Assembly: GCF_022614595.1 (NCBI RefSeq)
Contig: NZ_JAJFAU010000031.1
Span: forward strand, 1 to 39,070
Reading direction: 5' to 3'
Length of the DNA stretch: 39,070 bases
Source: Streptomyces sp. CNQ085
Lineage (GTDB): Bacteria; Actinomycetota; Actinomycetes; Streptomycetales; Streptomycetaceae
The notes beneath the pieces were generated by a model, which was given only the letters and a program-made list of their open reading frames with translations, made no database searches and was not told the DNA's origin. Both the position numbers and the translations under genes were made by a program. Positions 1 through 6,075 of the stretch are shown here, piece after piece (within the stretch, counting starts at the first letter, position 1; every line of letters starts with the position of its first letter).

Positions 1-94
1 GCACAGGCGTGTCCGGGCTCGCGGGGGCGCGGCGCAGGCCGGGGGGCGCGCGGAAAGGAGGCGGGGGCTCGCCACCGGCCCGGCAGGCGGCGTG

Positions 95-955
95 TCAGGC
101 GGCCCGGGAGCCCGCGTAGACGCGTTCGCGCTCCGGCGCGGCGGACTGCTCCCGCTCCAGATCCGCCTCGACCTCGGCGTGCAGGCGGTTGCAGGTGCGG
201 CTGATCAGCCGGGAGACGTGCATCTGGGAGATGCCGAGCTGCTCGGCGATCCGGCTCTGGGTCATGTCGCAGAAGAAACGCAGGTAGAGGATCTTGCGTT
301 CGCGCTCGGGCAGGTCGCGCAGCCGGGGCTTGAGCGACTCGCGGTAGACGACGAGGTCGAAACCGGGCTCGGCGCTGCCGAGGGTGTCCACCAGTGCGTA
401 ACCGTCGTCGGCGCCGGGCAGCTCCGCGTCCAGGGAGAGGGTGCTGTAGCTCTCCAGGGCCTCGGAGCCGATGCGCACCTCCTCCTCCGTCAGGCCGCTG
501 TGTTCCGCTATCTCCCTGACGCCGGGGGTGCGGCCGTCGAGGGAGTGGCTGAGCTGGCGGCTGGAGGCGCGTACGCGGTTGCGCAGCTCCTGCACCCGGC
601 GCGGCACGTGCAGGCCCCACATGTGGTCGCGGAAGTGCCGCTTGATCTCGCCGACGATGGTCGGCACCGCGAAACTCTCGAACGCGCTGCCGCGCGCCGG
701 GTCGTAGCGGCTGACGGCCTTCACCAGGCCGAGGGCGGCCACCTGCTCCAGGTCCTCCAGGGACTCGCCGCGGTTGCGGAAGTGCCGGGCCAGGCGCTCG
801 GCCATCGGCATCCAGGCCCGCACGACCCGCTGCCGCAGCTCCTCCCGCTCCGGGCCGTCCGGAAGCTCGGCGATGCGCTGGAACTCGGCGATGGTGTCGG
901 GGGCGTCGTCGTGCGGGTGCCGCGCGTGCTTTGCTCGTGCTCGTACGGGGGTCAT
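95..955 (-). CDS. RNA polymerase sigma factor, SigB/SigF/SigG subfamily
   Basis: A 286-residue alternative sigma factor of the group that drives stress and development genes in Gram-positive bacteria. Region 2 is visible around residues 45-115 (LEDLEQVAALGLVKAVSRYD, then FAVPTIVGEIKRHFRD), region 3 around 120-180 with the VPRRVQELRN segment, and region 4 near the C-terminus with the helix-turn-helix QSRIAEQLGISQMHVSRLIS. This arrangement is typical of the SigB/SigF family. The ATG is preceded by GGAGAG at good spacing. No anti-sigma or anti-anti-sigma gene lies next to it inside the window, so its partner-switching regulators are elsewhere or beyond the left edge. Streptomyces carries many paralogues, so the exact member (SigB, F, H, N and so on) is not assigned. 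Family assignment is firm. Confidence 0.95.
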   Translation of the reverse strand: MTPVRARAKHARHPHDDAPDTIAEFQRIAELPDGPEREELRQRVVRAWMPMAERLARHFRNRGESLEDLEQVAALGLVKAVSRYDPARGSAFESFAVPTIVGEIKRHFRDHMWGLHVPRRVQELRNRVRASSRQLSHSLDGRTPGVREIAEHSGLTEEEVRIGSEALESYSTLSLDAELPGADDGYALVDTLGSAEPGFDLVVYRESLKPRLRDLPERERKILYLRFFCDMTQSRIAEQLGISQMHVSRLISRTCNRLHAEVEADLEREQSAAPERERVYAGSRAA

Positions 956-1100
956 GTGCGGTCTCTCCCGAACTGTGGACTGTGGCTCTGTGGGGGGTTA
1001 CCGCAGGACCGGGCACAGGGAGACCGGGGCCGAAACACCCGGGGCGGGGAATGTCACCGCTCCCGCGGATGTGCCTGCGGTCCGAAGCACGAGAGTTCGG

Positions 1101-1125
1101 ATGCCCGGGGCCCACCCCTTCAAAC
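1101..1125 (-). promoter_or_regulatory. candidate SigB-type promoter upstream of the sigma gene
   Basis: On the minus strand GTTT is followed after 15 bases by GGGCAT, one mismatch from the Streptomyces SigB-type pattern GNNT-N14-16-GGGTAC/T. It lies about 145 bases upstream of the sigma factor start and would make that gene self-regulated, as is known for several SigB-type factors. Inference from pattern only. Confidence 0.35.
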
Positions 1126-1128
1126 GAT

Positions 1129-1153
1129 GTTTTTCACACCGGCACCCGGTTAC
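1129..1153 (+). promoter_or_regulatory. candidate SigB-type promoter of the oxidoreductase stub
   Basis: GTTT, 15 bases, then GGTTAC, one mismatch from the SigB-type pattern, 40 bases before the ATG at 1193. It overlaps an inverted repeat GGCACC-N9-GGTGCC at 1141-1161. It may be the surviving promoter of the decayed gene that follows. Pattern-based only. Confidence 0.3.
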
Positions 1154-1192
1154 CCGGTGCCCGCACCGCCGGACCCGTGGAGGGCCGCACAC

Positions 1193-1290
1193 ATGACCGA
1201 GTACGGCTGCTTCCTGGCCTGTGAGGACCACGGACCGAACGAGTTGGTGGAGCAGGCCCGGACGGCCGAGCGGGCGGGGTCCATGGACGG
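1193..1290 (+). pseudogene. N-terminal stub of a TIGR03557-type LLM (F420-dependent) oxidoreductase
   Basis: The first codons after the ATG read MTEYGCFLACEDHGP followed by NELVEQARTAERAG. That is the characteristic opening of TIGR03557-type luciferase-like F420-dependent oxidoreductases, which are normally about 320 residues. Similarity stops after about 29 codons, and a strong hairpin follows directly at 1291. About 90 percent of the gene is therefore missing. The start codon and a possible promoter survive upstream. It cannot encode an enzyme. The family call rests on a short but distinctive segment remembered from homologues, so a database check would be useful. Confidence 0.6.
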
Positions 1291-1321
1291 GGGTGCGGAG
1301 AGGGTGCGGCTCTCCGCACCC
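1291..1321. terminator. 12-bp-stem hairpin, probable terminator
   Basis: GGGTGCGGAGAG and CTCTCCGCACCC form a perfect 12-bp stem with a 7-base loop. There is no T-tract, as is common in Streptomyces. It sits 33 bases past the stop of the minus-strand DUF402 gene and just after the oxidoreductase stub, so it can end transcripts from either side. Confidence 0.7.
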
Positions 1322-1354
1322 CTTCGCCGGGCCCGGGAGCCGGGCCGGCCGGGG

Positions 1355-1873
1355 TCAGTCCAGCAATGCGCCGAAACCGCCCTCACGGGCGAGTCGTTCG
1401 AGTTCGTCCAGCGCATGGCGTGCCCGGCCGGCCGTCTCCGGATCGTTCTCGGGCAGCCCGCTCTCGGCGAACTCGTCCTCGTCCAGGCGCAGCACCGCGG
1501 AGCGGTCCGGCGAGACCCACAGGTCCAGCTCCAGATCCCATGTGCTCAGCGTGTCCGGCGCGACGGCGGCGGGGCGGGTGACGTCGCAGTACCAGCCCTT
1601 GAGGGCGCCCTCCGGGCCGCGCACCTCCTTGACCGAGAACCAGCGGTCGCGCCAGTAGTGCTCGGTGAACACATCGCCGCTCTCGAAGCGCACGAAGCCG
1701 AAGTCCCGCACCGGCGGACCGGCCCAGGGCGCCCTCACCACCGCGTGGACGCCGTCGTCGCGCTCCACGGTCGCCGGGTAACGGACCTTCCGGTCCCGGG
1801 ACTTGTGAAGGACGACGGTCACCGTGCCGCCCGGTGCCAGGGTGGTTCCGGGGCGGGCGTACTCATCACTCAT
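1355..1873 (-). CDS. DUF402 domain protein
   Basis: A 172-residue protein of the DUF402 family, which includes FomD-type nucleoside diphosphatases. The core is recognisable from about residue 75 to 155: HYWRDRWFSVKEVR, the segment GWYCDVTRPA, then DLELDLWVSPDRSAVLRLDEDEF. The conserved acidic D-x-E/D-L-D pattern, which binds divalent metal in characterised relatives, is present. The N-terminal 70 residues form the usual beta-rich segment starting with a basic HKSRDRK stretch. No signal peptide or membrane segment is seen. It stands alone between hairpins on either side, so it is probably a single-gene transcript. The substrate is unknown. Confidence 0.85.
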   Translation of the reverse strand: MSDEYARPGTTLAPGGTVTVVLHKSRDRKVRYPATVERDDGVHAVVRAPWAGPPVRDFGFVRFESGDVFTEHYWRDRWFSVKEVRGPEGALKGWYCDVTRPAAVAPDTLSTWDLELDLWVSPDRSAVLRLDEDEFAESGLPENDPETAGRARHALDELERLAREGGFGALLD

Positions 1874-1895
1874 GGATCCACCCTCCCCGACGGGC

Positions 1896-1932
1896 GACGG
1901 GGGCGCACCCGGTTTTCGGGTACGCCCCCGTC
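1896..1932. terminator. 16-bp-stem hairpin between DUF402 and DUF6158 genes
   Basis: GACGGGGGCGCACCCG pairs with CGGGTACGCCCCCGTC (one non-Watson-Crick position) around a GTTTT loop. It lies between two minus-strand genes, downstream of the DUF6158 gene and only 23 bases before the DUF402 start codon. It may terminate the upstream transcript or sit in the DUF402 leader. Confidence 0.55.
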
Positions 1933-1980
1933 ACACCGTGCCGTGTGTTCGCCGTGCCCGGGGGTGCTCCGGGCCGCCGC

Positions 1981-2058
1981 GGGTACCGTCCTGTTCAGGG
2001 CGGTACCCGGGTTCGGGAGCGGCTCCGGGCACGGTCCCTGACCTCCGTGCCCGGAGCC
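1981..2058. terminator. pair of hairpins in the 1874-2230 intergenic region
   Basis: The first hairpin, 1981-2008, pairs GGGTACCG with CGGTACCC. The second, 2021-2058, has a perfect 14-bp stem, GGCTCCGGGCACGG with CCGTGCCCGGAGCC, around a 10-base loop. The 357-base stretch 1874-2230 holds no convincing gene. These hairpins and the one at 1896 are its only visible structure. They lie downstream of the minus-strand DUF6158 gene and probably end its transcript. Confidence 0.6.
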
Positions 2059-2230
2059 TTCTCACTCCCCCACAGGGCCACTCGCTCGGCCGCGGTCCGG
2101 GTGCCCCCGCCTCCGGGGGTAAACACCCGCTCACCCGGCCGTCACGGAGCCGCCACCACGCCGCCGTCCCCCCCACCTCCGCACAGCGGCACCACCGCGC
2201 CCGCCCGCTCTCACCGGCGGCTCCCCCGCC

Positions 2231-2458
2231 TCACTCGGTGCGCGCCCGGGCGCCCTCCCTCGTCCGCCCCGCGGAGACGGCCCGGCCGGGATGGCGCCGC
2301 AGGTACTCGCCCTCCAGTTCGGCGGTGCGTCGGGTGTGCGCGGCGAGCGCGTCCGAGGAGCCGTGCAGCAGGGTGTCGTGCCGGGTCCGGTGCAGGGACT
2401 CCAGCTCCTCGATCAGCGCGGTCTCGGACAGCTTCTCCGGGTCTACTCCCATGCCCAT
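2231..2458 (-). CDS. DUF6158 family small protein
   Basis: A 75-residue protein starting MGMGVDPEKLSETALIEELE and containing ESLHRTRHDTLLHGSSDAL and RRTAELEGEYLRRHP. This matches the DUF6158 family of small actinobacterial proteins of unknown function as I remember it. It is charged, predicted helical, and has no signal peptide or membrane segment. The ATG follows AAGGAG at ideal spacing, which sets the start against longer upstream options. It is transcribed divergently from the Rv2629-like gene. The 101-base gap carries a SigB-type promoter on the plus strand, so stress control of the pair is possible but not shown for this strand. Confidence 0.8.
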   Translation of the reverse strand: MGMGVDPEKLSETALIEELESLHRTRHDTLLHGSSDALAAHTRRTAELEGEYLRRHPGRAVSAGRTREGARARTE

Positions 2459-2500
2459 GGTGCGATCGTCTCCTTCGTCGGCGTTCTCCGGTATCACTCC

Positions 2501-2525
2501 GTGTCTTTTGCACCGGTTCGGGTAC
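2501..2525 (+). promoter_or_regulatory. SigB-type promoter of the Rv2629-like gene
   Basis: GTGT, exactly 15 bases, then GGGTAC: a full match to the Streptomyces SigB-type pattern GNNT-N14-16-GGGTAC/T, with the -10 element perfect. It lies 35 bases before the ATG at 2560, giving a short leader that contains the GGGAGAG ribosome-binding site. Confidence 0.6.
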
Positions 2526-2559
2526 TCGAAAACCCGCCCACCACAAGAAGGGAGAGCCC

Positions 2560-3759
2560 ATGGAACTCGGATTCCTGAGCCCGGTCTTCGACCGTTCCGG
2601 CCCCTGGGCCTCGGTCTATTTCGACACCTCGTGGCTGACCGAGGACGCGGCGGCCCGCCACGAACTCGCCGCTCGCGAGGTCCACGACCTGCTGAAGAGC
2701 CAGGGAGCGGACGAGCGCACCCGCAAGGCGGTGTACGACGCGCTCCTGGCGCTGCCGCGCAGCACGGCCTCGCCGGGGCGGGCACTGTTCGCCACCGCGG
2801 GCGAGGTGGTGCTCGACCCCGCGCTGGCCCGGACGCCGAGCGGCGGTCCGCAGGCCACCTGGGGACCACTGCCGCACACCACGCCACTGCTGGAGTTGAC
2901 GGACGCCGCCCCCACCTGCCTGCTGGCCCGCATCGACCGCACCGGTGCGGACCTGGAGCTGCGGGGCCCGTTCGGCAGGCGCGAGGCCGGCCAGATCCGG
3001 GGAGAGGACTGGCCGGTGCACCGCACCCCGAGCGCCGACTGGTCCGAGCGGCGGTTCCAGAACGCGGTGGAGAACACCTGGGAGCACAACGCGGCCCTCG
3101 TCGCGGAGAGCCTGAAGGCCCGCCTGGCCGAGACCGGCGCGGAGGTGCTGGTCCTGGCCGGCGACACCCGCGAGTGCCACGCCGTGCACGACAGGCTGGC
3201 CGCCGACTTCCGGGGCACGGCCGTCATCGCCGAGCACGGCGTGCGCGCCCCGGGCCGCAACACGGCGGCCGGCGAGGAGAAGCTGGAGAAGGAGGTGGAG
3301 GAGGCCCGCGCCTCGTACGCGCACCGCCACGCCGCCGAGACCATGGAGCGGTTCCAGGCCGGACGGGCACCGGCCGACGACGGGAGGGTGGGCGCCGCCG
3401 AGGGGGTACCCGCGCTGGTGGACGCCGCCCGCGAGCACCGCATCTCCGCCCTGCTGGTCCGGCCCGACGGGGCCGACCTGCACCGCGAGGTGTGGGTGGG
3501 CGACGAGCCCGACCAGGTGTCGGTGCGCCGCACCGACATGCAGTACCTGGGCGAGACCCGTCCCGTCAGCGCCCGCGCGGACGACGCGCTGCTGCGATCG
3601 GCGGTGGCCACCGGCGCCGAGGTGATCTCCGTGGGACCGCTCGCGGAGGAGCCCGGCACTCCCGGGGGGCTGCCGGTCGGCGGGCTCGGCGCACTGCTGC
3701 GCTGGCCCTACGGCGGTCCTCCGGCCGAGGGCGCGACGGGCGGCTCGGCCCCGGCCTAG
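2560..3759 (+). CDS. Rv2629/baeRF2-like protein (archaeo-eukaryotic release-factor-like)
   Basis: A 399-residue cytoplasmic protein resembling mycobacterial Rv2629, the baeRF2 group of bacterial archaeo-eukaryotic release-factor-like (Vms1/eRF1-related) proteins. Features visible: an N-terminal SVYFDTSW motif near residue 20, a central domain with RDRFQNAVENTW-like sequence (here ERRFQNAVENTWEHN, about residues 165-180), the strand VLVLAGDTRECHAVHDRL, and a C-terminal domain ending GGLPVGGLGALLRWPY. No GGQ peptidyl-tRNA hydrolysis motif is seen. The ATG at 2560 follows GGGAGAG. A SigB-type promoter precedes it. In mycobacteria Rv2629 belongs to the dormancy response, so a stress-linked ribosome or translation role is a reasonable inference, not demonstrated. 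Length is normal for the family. Confidence 0.8.
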   Translation: MELGFLSPVFDRSGPWASVYFDTSWLTEDAAARHELAAREVHDLLKSQGADERTRKAVYDALLALPRSTASPGRALFATAGEVVLDPALARTPSGGPQATWGPLPHTTPLLELTDAAPTCLLARIDRTGADLELRGPFGRREAGQIRGEDWPVHRTPSADWSERRFQNAVENTWEHNAALVAESLKARLAETGAEVLVLAGDTRECHAVHDRLAADFRGTAVIAEHGVRAPGRNTAAGEEKLEKEVEEARASYAHRHAAETMERFQAGRAPADDGRVGAAEGVPALVDAAREHRISALLVRPDGADLHREVWVGDEPDQVSVRRTDMQYLGETRPVSARADDALLRSAVATGAEVISVGPLAEEPGTPGGLPVGGLGALLRWPYGGPPAEGATGGSAPA

Positions 3760-3860
3760 CGCCGCGCCGGCCAGGGTTCACCAGGGCCGCACACCTTACT
3801 GGAATCCATATTCCGGAATAGAAATGCTCACATTCCAAGATATCGCGGTACGGTGCGGGC

Positions 3861-4168
3861 ATGCCGGGACCGAACTCCGTGTACACCCACGGCCACCATG
3901 AGTCCGCCCTGCGCTCCCACCGGCGGCGCACCGCCGCCAACTCCGCCGCCCGCCTCCTGCCCGCCCCGGCCCCCGGCCTGTCGGTGCTGGACGTGAGCGT
4001 GGCCCGGGCACCATCACCGCGGACCTGACCGCCCTGGTCGCGCCCGGGGAGGTGGTGGGGGTGGACCGGGCGGAGCTGGAGCGGATCGCCACCGCCTGGC
4101 GTGAGTGGGGCGAGCGCCGGGACGGCTGGTTCTCGGTGCCGCACGGGCAGGTCCTGTGCCGGGCCTGA
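3861..4168 (+). pseudogene. gutted class I SAM-dependent methyltransferase
   Basis: The start MPGPNSVYTHGHHESALRSH and the following RRTAANSAARLLP are typical of UbiE/COQ5-like actinobacterial methyltransferases. The SAM-binding motif begins as LSVLDV, then a small indel near 3995 shifts the frame. It resumes as GPGTITADLTALVAPGEVVGVD in another frame. After that the roughly 130-residue catalytic middle is missing, and the sequence jumps to the typical C-terminus ELERIATAWREWGERRDGWF followed by a stop. One frameshift and one large internal deletion leave only about 100 of the usual 270 codons. Non-functional. Confidence 0.75.
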
Positions 4169-4172
4169 GACG

Positions 4173-4208
4173 GTACGGGCGCGCCCGCGGGGCGCGCCTG
4201 ACACCGTA
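4173..4208. repeat. inverted repeat between methyltransferase remnant and VOC gene
   Basis: GTACGGGCGCGCC on the left and GGCGCGCC then, after six bases, CCGTAC on the right form an interrupted hairpin 26 bases upstream of the VOC gene. It could be the old terminator of the methyltransferase or a leader structure. No T-tract. Confidence 0.4.
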
Positions 4209-4233
4209 CGCGCCCCCAACTAGGCTCTTCACC

Positions 4234-4587
4234 ATGGAGATTCTGGGTACTGCGCTGCGTGTGTGTGTCGACGACCTGGACGCGGCGGCGGGCGTGTACG
4301 AGCGGCTCACCGGTGCCGAGGCCATGCGGTTCGCGCAGGGCCCCGTCTCGGCGGCCGCGGTCGGCCCCTTCCTGCTGATGAGCGGACCGCCCGGGCCGAT
4401 GGAGGTCCTCAGCAAGGTCACCGCCACGCTGGCGGTGCGGGACGTGGAGGAGGCCGTGGCCGATCTGCGGGCCGTCGGCGCCGAGATCATCGCCGGCCCG
4501 CAGTCCACCCCCATCGGCCGGAACCTGGTGGCCCGCCACCCCGACGGCTCGGTCTTCGAGTACGTCGACCGCCGGCAGGCGGATTGA
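4234..4587 (+). CDS. VOC family (glyoxalase/bleomycin-resistance fold) protein
   Basis: A 117-residue single-domain protein with the beta-alpha-beta-beta-beta fold pattern of the vicinal-oxygen-chelate superfamily. Visible signs are an opening GTALRVCVDDLDAAAGVYERL, a middle strand pair, the second module TATLAVRDVEEAVADLRAVG, and the closing NLVARHPDGSVFEYVD with a candidate metal-binding Glu near the end. The substrate is not predictable. Members include glyoxalases, dioxygenases, epimerases and antibiotic-binding proteins. The expected first metal His is not obvious in strand 1, so it may be a binding protein and not an enzyme. It is a single-gene unit closed by a hairpin terminator at 4616. 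Confidence 0.85.
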   Translation: MEILGTALRVCVDDLDAAAGVYERLTGAEAMRFAQGPVSAAAVGPFLLMSGPPGPMEVLSKVTATLAVRDVEEAVADLRAVGAEIIAGPQSTPIGRNLVARHPDGSVFEYVDRRQAD

Positions 4588-4615
4588 GACGGGGCCGAGA
4601 CGGGCGGACCGGGCA

Positions 4616-4643
4616 GGGGAGCCCACCTCTCGGCGGGCTCCCC
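4616..4643. terminator. bidirectional terminator after the VOC gene
   Basis: GGGGAGCCC and GGGCTCCCC form a perfect 9-bp stem with a 10-base loop, followed by CTTGTCT. It lies between the plus-strand VOC gene and the end of the minus-strand oxidoreductase remnant. Confidence 0.75.
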
Positions 4644-4671
4644 CTTGTCTCCGCTCCGGAAGCCGCCCGCC

Positions 4672-4899
4672 TCAGGAGATGTCGATGACGGCCTTCCCCC
4701 TGGTCCGCCCGGACCGGCTGTCCGCCCGGACCGGCTGAGCCGCCACGCCTCGGCGGCCTCGGCCAGCGGCACCGCCCGGTCGACGCCGACCGTCAGCTTC
4801 CCGGCGTCGGCCAGGTCCGCCAGGGCCGCGAGGTCGGCCGGGTCGGGCCGTACGAACAGGCGGTGGCCGCCCTTGGCCATCACCTCGGCGTCGAGGGGC
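4672..4899 (-). pseudogene. C-terminal remnant of a quinone-oxidoreductase-like zinc-type dehydrogenase
   Basis: The minus strand reads DAEVMAKGGHRLFVRPD, then LADAGKLTVGVDRAVPLAEA and AWRLSRSGRT, the normal C-terminal end of NADPH:quinone oxidoreductase-like medium-chain dehydrogenases. The rest of the gene (about 240 residues, including the cofactor site) is absent, replaced by the LapA-like gene. The natural ending RGKAVIDIS is in a different frame. A perfect 17-bp tandem duplication at 4704-4737 explains this: removing one copy restores RSGRTRGKAVIDIS. So there are two independent lesions, truncation and duplication. Non-functional. Confidence 0.8.
4704..4737. repeat. perfect 17-bp tandem duplication causing a frameshift
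   Basis: TCCGCCCGGACCGGCTG occurs twice in direct succession. Seventeen is not a multiple of three, so the reading frame of the oxidoreductase remnant changes across it. Confidence 0.95.
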
Positions 4900-4931
4900 G
4901 CGCGAACGGCGGCACCGCGCCGTCCGCCCCG

Positions 4932-5162
4932 CTATCTGCGCCGCACCAGGTACATCCCGGACAGCAGACCGATCACACCGGGAATCAGCAGCGCCACCCA
5001 CAAGGGCATGGTGACGATGGGGACCAGCAGCCTGATCTCGGTCTGCCCGGTGTTCTGGAAGACGAAGACCAAGGTGGCGGCCAGCAGCAGCAGGACCAGC
5101 ACCTTGCCCGGGGTCAGGAAGCCGTACGCGGCCCCGTCGCCCGTTCTCCTGTGTGTGCTCAT
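4932..5162 (-). CDS. LapA-like (DUF1049) small membrane protein
   Basis: A 76-residue protein with two predicted membrane helices: VLVLLLLAATLVFVFQNT (about residues 21-38) and a second from about 47 to 71 (LWVALLIPGVIGLLSGMYL), ending in a basic VRRRR-like tail (LVRRR). The QNTGQTEIRLL sequence between the helices is the hallmark of the LapA/DUF1049 family, where FxxQN follows the first helix. In proteobacteria LapA acts with LapB in lipopolysaccharide assembly. Streptomyces has no LPS, so the role here is unknown. It lies 48 bases downstream of the phosphopantetheinyl transferase gene and may share its transcript. Confidence 0.85.
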   Translation of the reverse strand: MSTHRRTGDGAAYGFLTPGKVLVLLLLAATLVFVFQNTGQTEIRLLVPIVTMPLWVALLIPGVIGLLSGMYLVRRR

Positions 5163-5210
5163 GGCACCACCATGGGCGCGGGAGCCGCCACCCGCCCGCC
5201 GGGGCCATCC

Positions 5211-5855
5211 CTACGGAGCGCTCCCCTCCCCCGTACGGGCGACGGCGACCGCCACGGCCGCCGCGTAACCCTCGGGCGCGGCCACGTCGGTGAGCTCCCA
5301 GCCGGGGATCGCGGCGGGGGCGGCCAGACTGCCGACGTAGGTGGTGTCGGGGCTCTCGCCCAGACCGGTGCCGGTGCCCTTGAGGTACGCCTCCTTCCTC
5401 GTCCAGCAGCGGGCGAAGGCGGTCGGGCGGTCGGCCGGCGCCAGCCTGCCGATCTCGGCGCGCTCACGCGGATGGAGTGCGGAGACGGTCTCGGCGACCA
5501 CGGCCGCCGTGGGATGCGCCTCCACATCGGCGCCGACGGGCGCGTCGTCGAGGGCGATCAGCACCATGTCGCCGGCGTGCGACAGCGAGAAGTGCACCGG
5601 GTTGCCGGGCACGGCCGGGCGGCCGTGCGGTCCGCCGCACAGCGGACACGGCTCGCGGGTGAGGGGGACGGCGGCGGGCTCGGTGCCCAGGACCGCGGCC
5701 AGCTCCAGGCGCAGGGCCGTGTGGGCGACCCGGTAGCGGTCGCGGTCGGCCTCGCGGACGAACGCGGCGCAGCGGGCGCGCTCCTCCTCCGACAGCACCG
5801 CGCCGTCGGTTACGCCGGCCGCGTGCTCGGACACGCGCAACAGGTGCAGTTTCAA
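5211..5855 (-). CDS. 4'-phosphopantetheinyl transferase, Sfp/Gsp type
   Basis: A 214-residue enzyme predicted to move phosphopantetheine from CoA to a serine of acyl- or peptidyl-carrier proteins. Key motifs are present: a central GADVEAHP (magnesium-binding GxDxE type, about residues 108-115) and a downstream FARCWTRKEAYLKGTGTGL (WxxKEA, about 145-160). The segment PVHFSLSHAGDMVLIAL precedes the first. The start is TTG at 5855, chosen because AAGGAG lies five bases upstream and MKLHLLRVSEHA then fits the family's beginning. No acyl carrier or synthase gene is nearby, so it could serve several pathways. It follows the IS-disrupted methyltransferase by 29 bases on the same strand, so its expression may have been altered by the insertion. 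Confidence 0.9.
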   Translation of the reverse strand: MKLHLLRVSEHAAGVTDGAVLSEEERARCAAFVREADRDRYRVAHTALRLELAAVLGTEPAAVPLTREPCPLCGGPHGRPAVPGNPVHFSLSHAGDMVLIALDDAPVGADVEAHPTAAVVAETVSALHPRERAEIGRLAPADRPTAFARCWTRKEAYLKGTGTGLGESPDTTYVGSLAAPAAIPGWELTDVAAPEGYAAAVAVAVARTGEGSAP

Positions 5856-6037
5856 CCCGTCTCCTTGGGGTGTCGCGCCGCCCGTCAGGGGCGTCTGACG
5901 CAGGTGTAGGCGCCGAAGAGGCGCCCCTCGTACTCCGCCTCCACTATCTCGAATCCGGCCGTCTCCAGCATCGGCTCCAGCAGCCAGCGGAAGGTGCTGT
6001 ACTCGGTGCGCAGGTGTTCGGCGTAGTCCTGTCGGGT

Positions 6038-6075
6038 TTGACATCCTCGCCGCCCTGAAGGACGGCGATTCCCGC
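6038..6075 (-). ncRNA. right end of the IS and 3' end of the predicted TnpB guide (omega) RNA scaffold
   Basis: The hairpin at 6048-6067 (CGCCGTCC, TTCA, GGGCGGCG on the minus strand, one mismatch) lies between the tnpB stop and the right end. In characterised TnpB systems the omega RNA covers the tnpB 3' end plus this right end, and its guide is the flanking host DNA. Here the guide would start at 6037 and run leftward on the minus strand: ACCCGACAGGACTACGCC. The RNA's 5' end cannot be set from sequence alone. Confidence 0.55.

Noticed and set aside
1..94. Left edge of the window
   Set aside because: No gene start, hairpin or motif could be supported in these bases beyond the end of the sigma factor gene.
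1913..1925. GGGTAC inside the 1896-1932 hairpin as a SigB-type -10
   Set aside because: No GNNT lies 14-16 bases upstream in the right position, and the bases belong to a hairpin stem.
92..2041. Long plus-strand open frame opposite the sigma factor and DUF402 genes
   Set aside because: It is the antisense shadow of two clear minus-strand genes; only its short segment at 1193-1280 matches a real family, and that segment is treated as a stub.
2291..2578. Plus-strand open frame opposite the DUF6158 gene
   Set aside because: It is a shadow; the minus-strand product has family-like sequence and a proper ribosome-binding site.
5211..6044. A 277-residue PPTase starting at the ATG inside the IS end
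   Set aside because: The first 63 codons are the methyltransferase tail in the wrong frame. The TTG with AAGGAG at 5855 is the natural start; the extension is kept only as a possible side effect.
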